Assembly (NCBI RefSeq): GCF_001303895.1
Contig: NZ_LJSD01000050.1
Span: 124,001 to 188,000, forward strand
DNA: 64,000 nucleotides
Direction: 5' to 3'
Source: Mesorhizobium sp. 1M-11
GTDB lineage: Bacteria > Pseudomonadota > Alphaproteobacteria > Rhizobiales > Rhizobiaceae
In this document: positions 1-7,766 of the stretch, piece by piece
Numbering within the stretch: position 1 is the first letter of the stretch
Layout: every line of letters begins with the position of its first letter
Made by a program: the position numbers and the translations under genes
The notes under the pieces: generated by a model
Database searches by the model: none
The model's input: only the letters and a program-made list of their open reading frames with translations
Told to the model about the DNA's origin: nothing

Positions 1-317
1 TTGAGTGAACGCACGACCGAGCGCAGCACGCCGTGGTAGGCGGCATAATCCAGCGTGATCGTGCCGCCGAACGGCAGGTGATGCTCGCTCATGCCCAGCC
101 AGAGGCCAGGCAGGACGGCAAGCGGTACGTCGTCGGAAACCAGCCGCGCGCCGCGCACGGCGGCAGCCGCAGCACTTGCCGTGTCGGTGATCACAGGCAG
201 ATGCGGGCCATGCTGCTCCAACGAACCGACCGGCAGGATGGCCAGTGCATTGCCGCGCTCGGCGATCGCGCGCAGTTCCGGCGCCGTCATGCGCGCCCAT
301 TCGACTTCCCGAGCCAT
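1..317 (-). CDS. Creatininase family protein (partial, cut by left edge)
   Basis: The first 105 residues are visible; the rest lies beyond the left edge. The motif SLEQHGPHLP followed by ITD at about residues 32-44 is the metal-binding signature of the creatininase/creatinine amidohydrolase fold (Glu, His and Asp ligands). A second conserved stretch, GMSEHHLPFGGTITLD, follows at about residues 75-90. The start is the ATG at 317, preceded by a strong GAGGAGG Shine-Dalgarno. Members hydrolyse small cyclic amides or formamides in the cytoplasm; the substrate cannot be told here. It diverges from the XRE-cupin regulator at 431, separated by 113 bp, which suggests that regulator controls it. Confidence 0.85.
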   Translation of the reverse strand, partial: MAREVEWARMTAPELRAIAERGNALAILPVGSLEQHGPHLPVITDTASAAAAAVRGARLVSDDVPLAVLPGLWLGMSEHHLPFGGTITLDYAAYHGVLRSVVRSL

Positions 318-430
318 GATCTCCTCCTCGGTAGAATTTCGTTTTCCGATCCGCTAAATGATTTTCCTTGTTGCCGATATTGTCAACGGCTATCGTCTCA
401 CCGTCGAACTGGACCAACGATTGGGGACTG

Positions 431-1039
431 ATGGCCAAGCACCCGAAACTCGGATCGAACCTCAAGGCGCTGCGCCAGAAACATGGCTGGAAGCTGAGCG
501 ATGTCAGCAGCAAGACCGGCGTGGCGATCTCGACCCTGTCCAAGGTTGAAAACGACCAGATGTCGCTCTCCTACGACAAGCTCCTCCAGATCGGTGAGGG
601 GTTGGGCCTGTCGATGGCCGAACTGGTGGCCGAACCAGAAACTCCAGGCCATCTGCTGACCCGGCGCTCCGTCAATCTTCACGGCGATGGACTGCAGCAG
701 AAGACCCAGAATTACGACTACCTCTACCTCAGCACGGACATCACCAAGAAACGCATGGTGCCGGTGCTGACGCGCATCACCACCCGCTCGCTGGAAGCGT
801 TCGGTCCCCTCATCAAGCATTCCGGCGAGGAATTCCTCTATGTGCTCGAAGGTCCCATCGAAGTGCATACCGAGCACTATGCGCCGGTTCGCCTCGAGAA
901 GGGCGAGAGCATCTACATCGACAGCACCATGGGGCACGCCTATCTCGCCGTCGGTGAAAGCGATGGGCTGGTGCTCGCAGTCTGCTCGAGCGCGCAGCCG
1001 GACTTCCAGTCCGCACTGATCGAGATGCTGGATCATTAG
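431..1039 (+). CDS. XRE family transcriptional regulator with C-terminal cupin domain
   Basis: A 202-residue DNA-binding protein. Residues about 6-62 form an XRE helix-turn-helix (LGSNLKALRQKHGWKLSDVS, then TGVAISTLSKVEN). Residues about 120-195 form a small-molecule-sensing cupin barrel (HSGEEFLYVLEGPIEVH, then EKGESIYID and GHAYL). This is the standard architecture of one-domain-sensor regulators of amino-acid, polyamine or amide catabolism. The ATG at 431 was chosen over an in-frame start at 368 because the family N-terminus begins just here and GGGGA lies directly upstream. It diverges from the creatininase gene and precedes a FAD amine oxidase, so one of these is the likely target; the ligand is unknown. 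Confidence 0.88.
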   Translation: MAKHPKLGSNLKALRQKHGWKLSDVSSKTGVAISTLSKVENDQMSLSYDKLLQIGEGLGLSMAELVAEPETPGHLLTRRSVNLHGDGLQQKTQNYDYLYLSTDITKKRMVPVLTRITTRSLEAFGPLIKHSGEEFLYVLEGPIEVHTEHYAPVRLEKGESIYIDSTMGHAYLAVGESDGLVLAVCSSAQPDFQSALIEMLDH

Positions 1040-1150
1040 AGCGCCGCGCGTCCGCTCAGGAGGCTCCAACACGTTGAGTAGGCGCATAACGGGCGGCGGA
1101 TGCCGCCTTTCCTTTCCGAAAATCGATGTCGATTTTCGCTGTCATGCGCC
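1038..1150. repeat. Intergenic mosaic palindromic element (module C type), copy 1
   Basis: This element lies between the XRE-cupin gene and the FAD oxidoreductase. It contains the dyad CGAAAATCGATGTCGATTTTCG (1117-1138, two 10-base arms) followed by TCATGCGCC. The preceding GCGCGTCCGC...GGCTCCAACAC stretch resembles copies near 3120 and 35790. Related dyads recur near 2535, 3183 and 34345. It looks like a rhizobial RIME-type mosaic element rather than a gene-specific operator. Confidence 0.7.
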
Positions 1151-1248
1151 AGACCAGCGCTTGACGTGGTTTTCAAATTTTGAAAATGCTTAGCGTATAG
1201 GAAACGACTCTCCTCACTGGCGACCGCCGGTACCAAAGGACCGCGACG

Positions 1249-2403
1249 ATGACGACGCAAGAGGCCGAACAAGAGCCGGTGAAAGCCGATGTGTTGATCA
1301 TCGGCGGCGGCATTGCCGGCGCTTCCGTCGGCTACTGGCTGGCGCCGCATCTGAAGACGGTTCTGCTGGAACGCGAAAGCCAGCCTGGCTACCATTCGAC
1401 CGGCCGCTCCGCCGCGCTGTTCAGCGAAACCTATGGCACGCGTCAGGTACGTGCCTTGGCTGCGGCGAGCCGCGCCTTTCTCGAAACGCCGCCCGCGGGC
1501 TTCGCGGAACATCCGATCCTGACGCCGCGCGGCATGCTCGTCGTGGCTTCCACGGAACAGGAACACCTTCTTGAGGAACATCAGGAAGCGGTCCGCTCGA
1601 TCGGCCTTTCCGGCGAACGGCTCGATTTCGAAGGCGCCAAGGCCTGGATCCCGGTGCTGCGGCCGGAAAGCGTCGTTGGCGCCGTGTACAATCCGAATGC
1701 CGAGGACATCGACGTGCACGCCCTGCATCAGGGCTATCTGCGCGGGTTGAAACGTGCCGGGGGCACCGTGATCGGCAATGCTGAGGTGACCGCCGCCGAG
1801 CGAACGGGCGCCGACTGGCGCGTTGTCGCTTCAGGCAAGGAATACAGCGCGCCGATCGTGATCAACGCGGCTGGCGCCTGGGGCGACGAGGTCGGAACCC
1901 TGTTCGGCGCCAGACAGATCGGGTTGGAACCACGCCGGCGCACCGCCTTTGTCTTCAATCCGCCAGCCGGTCTCGAAGTGACCCGCTGGCCGATGTTCAT
2001 CACCGCCGACGAGAGCTGTTACATCAAGCCCGATGCCGGCCTGCTGCTCGGCTCCCCGGCCAATGCCGATCTGATGCCGCCGCAGGATGTTCAGCCCGAA
2101 ATGGAAGACATCGCGCTCGGTATCCACCGCATCGAGGAATTGACGACGCTTTCCGTGGGCCGCCCGAGCCGCGTGTGGGCAGGGTTGCGTTCCTTTGTCG
2201 GCGATGGGGATCTGGTCGGCGGCTTTGACACAAAGGTGCCGGGCCTGTTCTGGCTGGTCGCGCAGGGCGGCTACGGCATCCAGACATCCGCCGCCATGGG
2301 TGAAGCCTGCGCTGCCCTGGTGCGTGGCCAGCCGCTGCCGGCACGCATCGCCGATTTCGGGCTCGACAGCGCCATGCTCAGCCCGACACGGCTCAACGGA
2401 TAG
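1249..2403 (+). CDS. FAD-dependent oxidoreductase, DadA/DAO family
   Basis: A 384-residue protein. The N-terminal dinucleotide-binding motif ADVLIIGGGIAGASVGYWLA (GxGxxG, residues about 14-33) is followed by the substrate domain of the glycine/D-amino-acid oxidase family, with the C-terminal GGYGIQTSAAMGEACAALV that closes around the FAD. These flavoproteins oxidise amines or D-amino acids to imino products and pass electrons to oxygen or a quinone. The start has AAAGGA upstream. A mosaic repeat lies upstream and a strong terminator downstream (2449-2490), so it is probably monocistronic. The nearby XRE-cupin regulator and creatininase-like gene suggest a small amine or amide catabolic locus; the substrate is unknown. 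Confidence 0.85.
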   Translation: MTTQEAEQEPVKADVLIIGGGIAGASVGYWLAPHLKTVLLERESQPGYHSTGRSAALFSETYGTRQVRALAAASRAFLETPPAGFAEHPILTPRGMLVVASTEQEHLLEEHQEAVRSIGLSGERLDFEGAKAWIPVLRPESVVGAVYNPNAEDIDVHALHQGYLRGLKRAGGTVIGNAEVTAAERTGADWRVVASGKEYSAPIVINAAGAWGDEVGTLFGARQIGLEPRRRTAFVFNPPAGLEVTRWPMFITADESCYIKPDAGLLLGSPANADLMPPQDVQPEMEDIALGIHRIEELTTLSVGRPSRVWAGLRSFVGDGDLVGGFDTKVPGLFWLVAQGGYGIQTSAAMGEACAALVRGQPLPARIADFGLDSAMLSPTRLNG

Positions 2404-2448
2404 CAAGACCGGAACCAATCCGGCTACCAACCGCTTCGCGGCACATGC

Positions 2449-2490
2449 AAAAAGCCCGCTTCATCTCGCGTGAAGCGGGCTATTCTTTTT
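2449..2490 (+). terminator. Rho-independent terminator after the FAD oxidoreductase
   Basis: An 11-bp perfect stem (AGCCCGCTTCA at 2453-2463 with TGAAGCGGGCT at 2471-2481) encloses a 7-nt loop. It is preceded by five A residues and followed by ATTCTTTTT, so it can also serve the minus-strand gene ending at 2570. Confidence 0.88.
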
Positions 2491-2493
2491 ACC

Positions 2494-2570
2494 GCCGCGC
2501 GTCTTTCGGACGCGGTCAGGCACATGATCCTTTCCGAAAATCGATTCCGATTTTCGGGGTCATGCGCAAT
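2494..2570. repeat. Intergenic mosaic palindromic element (module C type), copy 2
   Basis: It sits between the terminator and the end of the DUF6481-like gene. The core TTTCCGAAAATCGATTCCGA is followed by TTTTCGGGGTCATGCGC, which is near identical to copy 1. It is preceded by an inverted GCGCGTC/GACGCG pair. Confidence 0.75.
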
Positions 2571-3019
2571 CAGCGTGCCGAGAAACCTGGCGGCGTGCGG
2601 CCAACGCGTTGCTTACGCGCCGCGTAGCGGGCGTCCCGCTTTGCCTTGCGCTCTGCCTCATCGGCCAGAAGACGAGCGATGCGTTCGTTCTCATCCGCCT
2701 CGCGCAACGCAGCTTCCTCGCGCGCCTTCGCTTCGGCCTCGAGCCTTGCGGCTTCCGCTGCGGCTTCACGCTCTGCCTTCTCGGCGGCTTCACGTGCCAG
2801 GCGTTCCTGCTTCAGCCGAGCCTTTTCGGCTTCACGAATAGCGCGTGCTTCCAGGATCGCCTTGCGTTCCGCCTGGCGGGCCAGCACTGCCGGATCGTCT
2901 GCTGCCGGTTTTGCCTTGAAGCGCTCCAGGAGCGCCTTCTTTGCCTCGTTCGCGGCATTGCGCCGCTCGAAAATGTCTTTTTCCCTGTAGATAGCCAAGT
3001 CCAGTTCCCTGAAATCCAT
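2570..3019 (-). CDS. Charged coiled-coil protein, DUF6481-like
   Basis: A 149-residue cytoplasmic protein without signal peptide or membrane segment. After a short N-terminal region (to about residue 30) the motif KKALLERFKAKPA is followed by about 95 residues made almost entirely of Ala, Glu, Arg and Lys in a heptad-like pattern. This predicts one long helix or coiled coil. The KALE(K/R)FKAKPA opening and the Ala/Lys/Glu-rich tail match DUF6481 proteins of alphaproteobacteria, whose function is unknown. The ATG at 3019 has only a weak ribosome-binding site. It is flanked by mosaic repeats on both sides and has no operon partner. I assign no function. Confidence 0.7.
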   Translation of the reverse strand: MDFRELDLAIYREKDIFERRNAANEAKKALLERFKAKPAADDPAVLARQAERKAILEARAIREAEKARLKQERLAREAAEKAEREAAAEAARLEAEAKAREEAALREADENERIARLLADEAERKAKRDARYAARKQRVGRTPPGFSAR

Positions 3020-3115
3020 GTGCGGGGCTTACATACGCGCGCGAAAGCAGAGATCAAGCACCAATTCGGTATGCCAGCCATGAATAGAACGCGTATGTTG
3101 CAGCGCAACGACATA

Positions 3116-3217
3116 TTGGAGCGACGCATGTCCATTCGGAGGCGCAAAGGACGCTCCAACACTTTAAATCTATCCATCATGTTTTCCGAAAACTGAATCC
3201 GATTTCGGGCCGGTATG
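3116..3217. repeat. Intergenic mosaic palindromic element (module C type), copy 3
   Basis: The element has two parts. The first is GCGACGCATGTCCATTCGGA followed by GCGCAAAGGACGCTCCAACA. The second is a degenerate TTTTCCGAAAA...CCGATTTCGGGCC dyad at 3182-3211. The first part resembles 1040-1080 and 35786-35830; the dyad resembles copies 1 and 2. It occupies the promoter-side gap between the DUF6481-like gene and the flavin oxidoreductase. Confidence 0.7.
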
Positions 3218-3299
3218 TCGGCACCTGGCCCAATCTCTTGATTTGGCGCTTCGCTAAGCTCGCCCTATATGCGGTCGAACCAGCCAGCGGGACACGCAT

Positions 3300-4301
3300 A
3301 TGACCGATCTTTCCGTTCTCGACCTCTCACCCGTTGGCGAAGGCAGCACGCCTGCACAATCGCTGGCCAATACGCTGGATCTCGCCCGCCATGCCGAACG
3401 GCTGGGTTACAAGCGCTATTGGCTGGCCGAACATCACAACATGCCGGGCATCGCCAGCGCCGCCACCGCCGTCGTCATCGCCCATGTCGCGGCGGGCACC
3501 AGGACCATTCGTGTTGGTGCCGGCGGCATCATGCTGCCCAACCATGCACCGCTGGTGATCGCCGAACAGTTCGGCACGCTGGCTGCCCTGCATCCCGGCC
3601 GCATCGATCTCGGTCTCGGCCGCGCACCCGGCACCGACATGATGACGGCACGAGCGCTGCGCCGAAACCTCGATGCCAGCGTCGACAACTTCCCGCGCGA
3701 CGTCGTCGAACTGATGGCCTATTTCGAACCGGCAGATGAGGGCCAGCGCATACGCGCGGTGCCCGGCGAGGACGAAGACGTACCGGTCTGGATCCTTGGC
3801 TCCAGTCTCTACGGCGCGCAGCTCGCCGCCATGCTCGGCCTGCCCTACGCGTTTGCCTCGCATTTCGCACCGGCGGAACTCGACCATGCGCTCGAGGTCT
3901 ATCGCACGCGATTTGAGCCGTCGCAGCATCTCGACAAGCCGCGCGTCATGCTTGGCCTCAACGTGATCGCCGCACCGACCGATGCGGAAGCACGGCTGCT
4001 GTTCACGTCGCTGCAGCAGGCCTTTGTGAACTTGCGCAGTGGTCGGCCAGGCCGACTGCCGGCACCGGTCGAAAATTATGACCACGATCTCGATCCCGTC
4101 GCGCGCACCATGCTGAACCAGGCACTGTCCTGTGCCGTGGTCGGTTCGCGGGAAACCGTGAAGCAAGGTGTCGAAGCCTTCATCGCACGCACTGGCGCCG
4201 ATGAGCTGATGGTGACCGCGCAGGTCTTCGACCATGCAGCCCGCGTGCGCTCCTTCGAGATGCTTGCCGACATCCATCGCGACCTGTCTAAGGCTGCGTG
4301 A
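3300..4301 (+). CDS. Luciferase-like (LLM class) flavin-dependent oxidoreductase
   Basis: A 333-residue TIM-barrel flavoprotein of the bacterial luciferase superfamily. The family signatures are the N-terminal LDLSPVGEG, then YKRYWLAEHHNMPGIASAA (about residues 38-56), GAGGIMLPNHAPLVIAEQFG (about 73-92) and HPGRIDLGLGRAPGTD (about 97-112). This pattern matches the YhbW-type branch, which uses FMNH2 from a partner reductase or bound F420/FMN; the substrate is unknown. The ATG at 3300 has GCGGGA upstream. It converges on the transglycosylase gene with 16 bp between the stops, so the two messages probably overlap. Confidence 0.88.
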   Translation: MTDLSVLDLSPVGEGSTPAQSLANTLDLARHAERLGYKRYWLAEHHNMPGIASAATAVVIAHVAAGTRTIRVGAGGIMLPNHAPLVIAEQFGTLAALHPGRIDLGLGRAPGTDMMTARALRRNLDASVDNFPRDVVELMAYFEPADEGQRIRAVPGEDEDVPVWILGSSLYGAQLAAMLGLPYAFASHFAPAELDHALEVYRTRFEPSQHLDKPRVMLGLNVIAAPTDAEARLLFTSLQQAFVNLRSGRPGRLPAPVENYDHDLDPVARTMLNQALSCAVVGSRETVKQGVEAFIARTGADELMVTAQVFDHAARVRSFEMLADIHRDLSKAA

Positions 4302-4317
4302 CGGCCGTTCGGATGCG

Positions 4318-5580
4318 TTATTTCACCGCCCGCACCAACTCTGCATCGGGATAGCAGGTGGCAGGGCGGCCGTTCTTGACCTGCCACTCGCCGATCGAAC
4401 GCCGCGTCTTGAACCCCGGAAGGCCGTCGGCGCTACCGACGTCATAGCCCTTCTTTTCAAGCACCCGCTGCAGAGCGGCTATGTCCGACCTGTAGAGTCC
4501 GCCGACTTCGCCCCAGTCAGCCGAAAAGCGATGGTCGCCGCGCGCGATGCGGTCGGCGCCCAGGCCAATGAACAGCGCATAGAGGTCGGAGGTGTTGTAT
4601 TCCTTCAGCACATAGAAGTTCGGCGTAACCAGGAATGCCGGACCATGGCGCCCAGCCGGCATCATCAGGAAAGCTTTGGCGGCGCTCTCAGCGGACGGGA
4701 ACGGCTTGCCATCGATACGGCTGACGCCGAGCCTGCCCCAGGCTGAGACCGGCTTGCCGCGATCCGGCCCCTCCAGCGAGCACGAAACCGCCTCGGGGGC
4801 GGTGACCTCGTAACCCCAGCCACGCCCCTTCACCCAACCATAGTGGACCAGATAGTTGGCGATCGATCCCATGACGTCCGGCACCGAGTTCCAGATGTCG
4901 GTCTTGCCGTCGCCGTCGAAGTCGACCGCATGTTTCAGGAAGGAAGTCGGCATGAACTGCGGCTGGCCGAGCGCTCCGGCCCAGGAAGACTTCATGGCAC
5001 CAACCGGGGCCAGGCCGCGCTGTACGATTTCCAGCGCCGCCAGCAGCTCTTCACGGAACATGTCCTTGCGCGTTGCCAGGAAGGCCTTGGTGCCCAGCAC
5101 CTCGAAAGCATCGTACGGCATCCTGGCCCCGCCGAAGCCGCTTTCCCGACCCCAGATCGCCAACACGACGGAACCCGGCACGCCATAGCGTTTTTCGATC
5201 TGGCGCAGCGTCGCGGCGTATTTTGCCGCACGAGCGCGCCCGCCATTCGAAACCGCCGCAACGATCTTTTCGGCAAAGTAGGCACCGGGAGAACCGAACT
5301 CGGCCTGGTGCTGTTTCTTCGGTGTCTTCGGCTTTTCGCCCGGCAACACAAGATCGGGCAGCTTGAGGTTGGGGCTCACACCATCGAAAGCAGCGTTGAA
5401 CGTCGCTTGCGAGATCCCTTTCGCCTTGGCTTCGGGCCAGAGATCGTTCTGCAGCCAGGCACGGAACTGATCGTCGACGGACGCAGCGGAAACGGAGCCT
5501 TCAAAACCCGCCACAAGAGTGACGAGCAGAAGCAGGCGCCTCAACAAAGAAAACAGGAAGCGGCCAGAGAAGCGATCCAT
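4318..5580 (-). CDS. Lytic murein transglycosylase, MltB/SLT_2 family with peptidoglycan-binding domain
   Basis: A 420-residue exported protein that cleaves peptidoglycan to 1,6-anhydro-muropeptides. A signal peptide covers about residues 1-32 (two Arg, then LLLLVTLVAGFEGSVSA). The SLT_2 domain follows, with the catalytic Glu in VLAIWGRESGFGG (about residue 149) and the typical GALGQPQFMPTSF and DGDGKTDIWNSVPDVMGSIANYL motifs. A C-terminal PG_binding_1 domain begins near residue 360 (SDIAALQRVLEKKGYDVG). GAGGAAGACTGG precedes the ATG. It lies 24 bp downstream of recR on the same strand and may be cotranscribed. Confidence 0.93.
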   Translation of the reverse strand: MDRFSGRFLFSLLRRLLLLVTLVAGFEGSVSAASVDDQFRAWLQNDLWPEAKAKGISQATFNAAFDGVSPNLKLPDLVLPGEKPKTPKKQHQAEFGSPGAYFAEKIVAAVSNGGRARAAKYAATLRQIEKRYGVPGSVVLAIWGRESGFGGARMPYDAFEVLGTKAFLATRKDMFREELLAALEIVQRGLAPVGAMKSSWAGALGQPQFMPTSFLKHAVDFDGDGKTDIWNSVPDVMGSIANYLVHYGWVKGRGWGYEVTAPEAVSCSLEGPDRGKPVSAWGRLGVSRIDGKPFPSAESAAKAFLMMPAGRHGPAFLVTPNFYVLKEYNTSDLYALFIGLGADRIARGDHRFSADWGEVGGLYRSDIAALQRVLEKKGYDVGSADGLPGFKTRRSIGEWQVKNGRPATCYPDAELVRAVK

Positions 5581-5604
5581 CCAGTCTTCCTCGAAAACCT
5601 CGTT

Positions 5605-6210
5605 TCAAAATGTCGTGCGCGACTTCAGCGCGGCGGCCAGCGTGCCCTCATCGAGATAGTCGAGCTCGCCGCCGACCGGCACGCCATGCGCCAGCCTCGT
5701 CACCTTCACGTCGAAGCTGGAGAGCTGATCGGTGAGATAGTGCGCCGTCGTTTGCCCCTCGACCGTGGCGTTGACCGCGAGAATGATTTCCTTGACCGCA
5801 CCGGCAGCGACGCGATCGACGAGTGAGCGGATGTTCAACTGATCGGGACCGATGCCGTCGAGCGGCGACAGCGTGCCGCCGAGCACATGGTAGCGGACAT
5901 TCATGGCGGCCGCCCGTTCCAATGCCCAAAGGTCCGAAACGTCTTCGACAACGATCAGCACGGCATCGTCGCGACGAGGATCGGTGCAGATCATGCAAGG
6001 ATCTGCGGTGTCGACGTTGCCGCAGGTCGAGCAGATGCGCACCTTCTCGACGGCCTCGCCCATGGCATTGGCCAGTGGCGCCAGGAGCTGATCCTTCTTC
6101 TTGATAAGATGCAGCGCCGCACGCCGAGCAGAACGCGGCCCCAGCCCCGGCACCTTGGCCAGAAGCTGGATCAGGCGTTCGATTTCCGGACCGGCGATTC
6201 GCTTGGACAT
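5605..6210 (-). CDS. recR: Recombination mediator RecR
   Basis: A 201-residue RecR, the usual length. With RecO and RecF it loads RecA on single-strand gaps. Visible in order are the helix-hairpin-helix (AKVPGLGPRSARRAALHL, about residues 18-35), the zinc finger CSTCGNVDTADPCMIC (about 57-72), a Toprim domain (VIVEDVSDLWALERA) and the C-terminal GVPVGGELDYLDEGTLAAAL. Unlike in many bacteria it is not directly behind ybaB: a SleB-type hydrolase gene and a terminator separate it from the dnaX-ybaB pair. The transglycosylase gene follows after 24 bp. Confidence 0.97.
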   Translation of the reverse strand: MSKRIAGPEIERLIQLLAKVPGLGPRSARRAALHLIKKKDQLLAPLANAMGEAVEKVRICSTCGNVDTADPCMICTDPRRDDAVLIVVEDVSDLWALERAAAMNVRYHVLGGTLSPLDGIGPDQLNIRSLVDRVAAGAVKEIILAVNATVEGQTTAHYLTDQLSSFDVKVTRLAHGVPVGGELDYLDEGTLAAALKSRTTF

Positions 6211-6294
6211 CGCACCGATTTAGGATTTTTTCGGCCGTTTTGGAACTGAGCAACCGCTTACGCTTCGCGGCCTCGAATCAGGCCGCAAAGCCAA

Positions 6295-7173
6295 TCACTG
6301 CAGCGGGCGGCTTTCCGACACGATAAGGGCGCCGATGGCGTCCGTGTTTTCCGGCGTCGACTGGAACGACATTACCGGCTGAGGTTCGGACGTGGTGGCC
6401 GAGGCCAGAACGGGCTGGGGTCTCTCGCTGGGTACCGCCGAAGCGGTGATCACCGGCAACGGAGCTGGCTCGGCCGACGCCACCATCACAGGCGCGGCTG
6501 CCTTGGCTGCCGCCGGCTTTGTGGAAGCAAAGGCCGCCGTTGGAACCGTGGCAGCCGAAGCGACGGCAACGGTCTCAGCGGGAGCAGCCGGCGTCGCGGC
6601 GGCAATCATGGTCGGATTCTCGTCCGGCAGCGGTTTCCAGTTGCGGCCGCGCTTCTCGTAGAAGGCATTGCCGCCGGCGACCAGCACGTAGTGCATGTTC
6701 TTGTATGGGAACTTCAGGCCTGCCGTATGGAAGAACATCGAGTTCTTCGCCTTGGTCGAACGCTCGCCCTTGAGCACCGCCTCGGCGGCCTCGACGACAT
6801 CGGGCAAGGCCTTGGAGTTCATGCGGCGGGTCATGACGCCGGGCGCGAACTGGCCGCGTTGACCGACGACGCCGCAAATGCTGTCGCCATATTTGCCGGA
6901 GCGCAGGCGGTTCATGACCACGGTGCCGACGGCGACCATGCCATCACGGCTCGAACGATTCGATTCGAAGAACATCGCGCGCGCCAGGCATTCCTTGTCA
7001 CGGCTGGTGTAGCGGTAGCCACGGACCTTGGAGCTGGGAGCTGCTGAATCGGAAAGCTTGGCGACGGACAGGCCGTGACTGCCGGTGGTCTGGCTGCAGG
7101 CAGCCAGGAATAGCGGGCCCAGGACAACCGTCCCCAGGGCTATCAGCTTTTTCCAACGTGTGGCGATCAACAA
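6295..7173 (-). CDS. Cell wall hydrolase (SleB/Hydrolase_2 family), probable lipoprotein
   Basis: A peptidoglycan hydrolase domain (Hydrolase_2, the SleB catalytic fold) covers about residues 55-170: RDKECLARAMFFESNRSSRDGMVAV, then RFQFAPGVMTRR-like and NAFYEKRG motifs. The N-terminus is a lipoprotein signal, KKLIALGTVVLGPLFLAAC, with the lipobox Cys. The C-terminal third is low-complexity Ala/Pro/Val. I chose a TTG start at 7173, which has GAGGGA six bases upstream. The longer ATG start at 7230 lacks a Shine-Dalgarno and would put 19 non-signal residues before the signal peptide. It stands alone between the ybaB terminator and recR. Confidence 0.85.
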   Translation of the reverse strand: MLIATRWKKLIALGTVVLGPLFLAACSQTTGSHGLSVAKLSDSAAPSSKVRGYRYTSRDKECLARAMFFESNRSSRDGMVAVGTVVMNRLRSGKYGDSICGVVGQRGQFAPGVMTRRMNSKALPDVVEAAEAVLKGERSTKAKNSMFFHTAGLKFPYKNMHYVLVAGGNAFYEKRGRNWKPLPDENPTMIAAATPAAPAETVAVASAATVPTAAFASTKPAAAKAAAPVMVASAEPAPLPVITASAVPSERPQPVLASATTSEPQPVMSFQSTPENTDAIGALIVSESRPLQ

Positions 7174-7351
7174 ACGTCCCTCATTCTTGCAGCCGCCTTG
7201 TCCCCAGATTATGCGGCAAGAATGAGACACTTTCGGGCAAAAAGATGGCTAAAGCCTTACTTTGCCGAACAAGGTGAACAATTCGTGGATTTAAGGAAGT
7301 CGTTACCGAGTGGTTAATCCCACGCTATAACGCAATATTTCATTCTGTAAC

Positions 7352-7405
7352 AAAAAAGGAGCAAGAGACGCTTTCCAGATATTCTCAAGATCTTCTCTTG
7401 CTCTT
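7352..7405 (-). terminator. Rho-independent terminator downstream of ybaB
   Basis: A 10-bp perfect stem (GAGCAAGAGA at 7359-7368 with TCTCTTGCTC at 7394-7403) reads on the minus strand into CTTTTTTG. It sits about 27 bases after the ybaB stop and isolates the dnaX-ybaB unit from the SleB/recR genes. Confidence 0.85.
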
Positions 7406-7429
7406 GTTCAAAATACTTATTCCCTTAAA

Positions 7430-7753
7430 TCAAAACGGCAGCTTCATGCCGGGTGGCAAAGGCAGGCCCGCAGTCAAAGCCTTGGTTTTTTCCTGCATGA
7501 TCTGTTCGACCTTGACCTTGGCGTCGTTGTGAGCCGCCAGAATGAGGTCTTCGAGGATTTCAACCTCGTCTTCCTTGAACAGCGACGGATCGATCTTCAG
7601 TACCTTCATCTCGAACTTGCCGGTCAGCGTCACATTGACCAGTCCGCCACCCGCCTGGCCAGTGGCTTCGAGATTGGCGATCTCTTCCTGCATGGACTGG
7701 AACTTGGCCTGCATTTCCTTCGCCTTGCCCATCAGGCCGAGCAGATCTTTCAT
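7430..7753 (-). CDS. ybaB: YbaB/EbfC family nucleoid-associated protein
   Basis: A 107-residue protein of the usual family length. Family hallmarks are the start MKDLLGLMGKAKEMQAKFQ, the central GGGLVNVTLTGKFEMKVLKI and the C-terminal GLPLPPGMKLPF. Homologues form tweezer-like dimers that bind DNA without strong sequence preference. It follows dnaX by 13 bp on the same strand with an AAGGAT ribosome-binding site, the nearly universal bacterial pairing. The terminator at 7352-7405 ends the unit. Confidence 0.95.
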   Translation of the reverse strand: MKDLLGLMGKAKEMQAKFQSMQEEIANLEATGQAGGGLVNVTLTGKFEMKVLKIDPSLFKEDEVEILEDLILAAHNDAKVKVEQIMQEKTKALTAGLPLPPGMKLPF

Positions 7754-7766
7754 GGTCTGATCCTTC

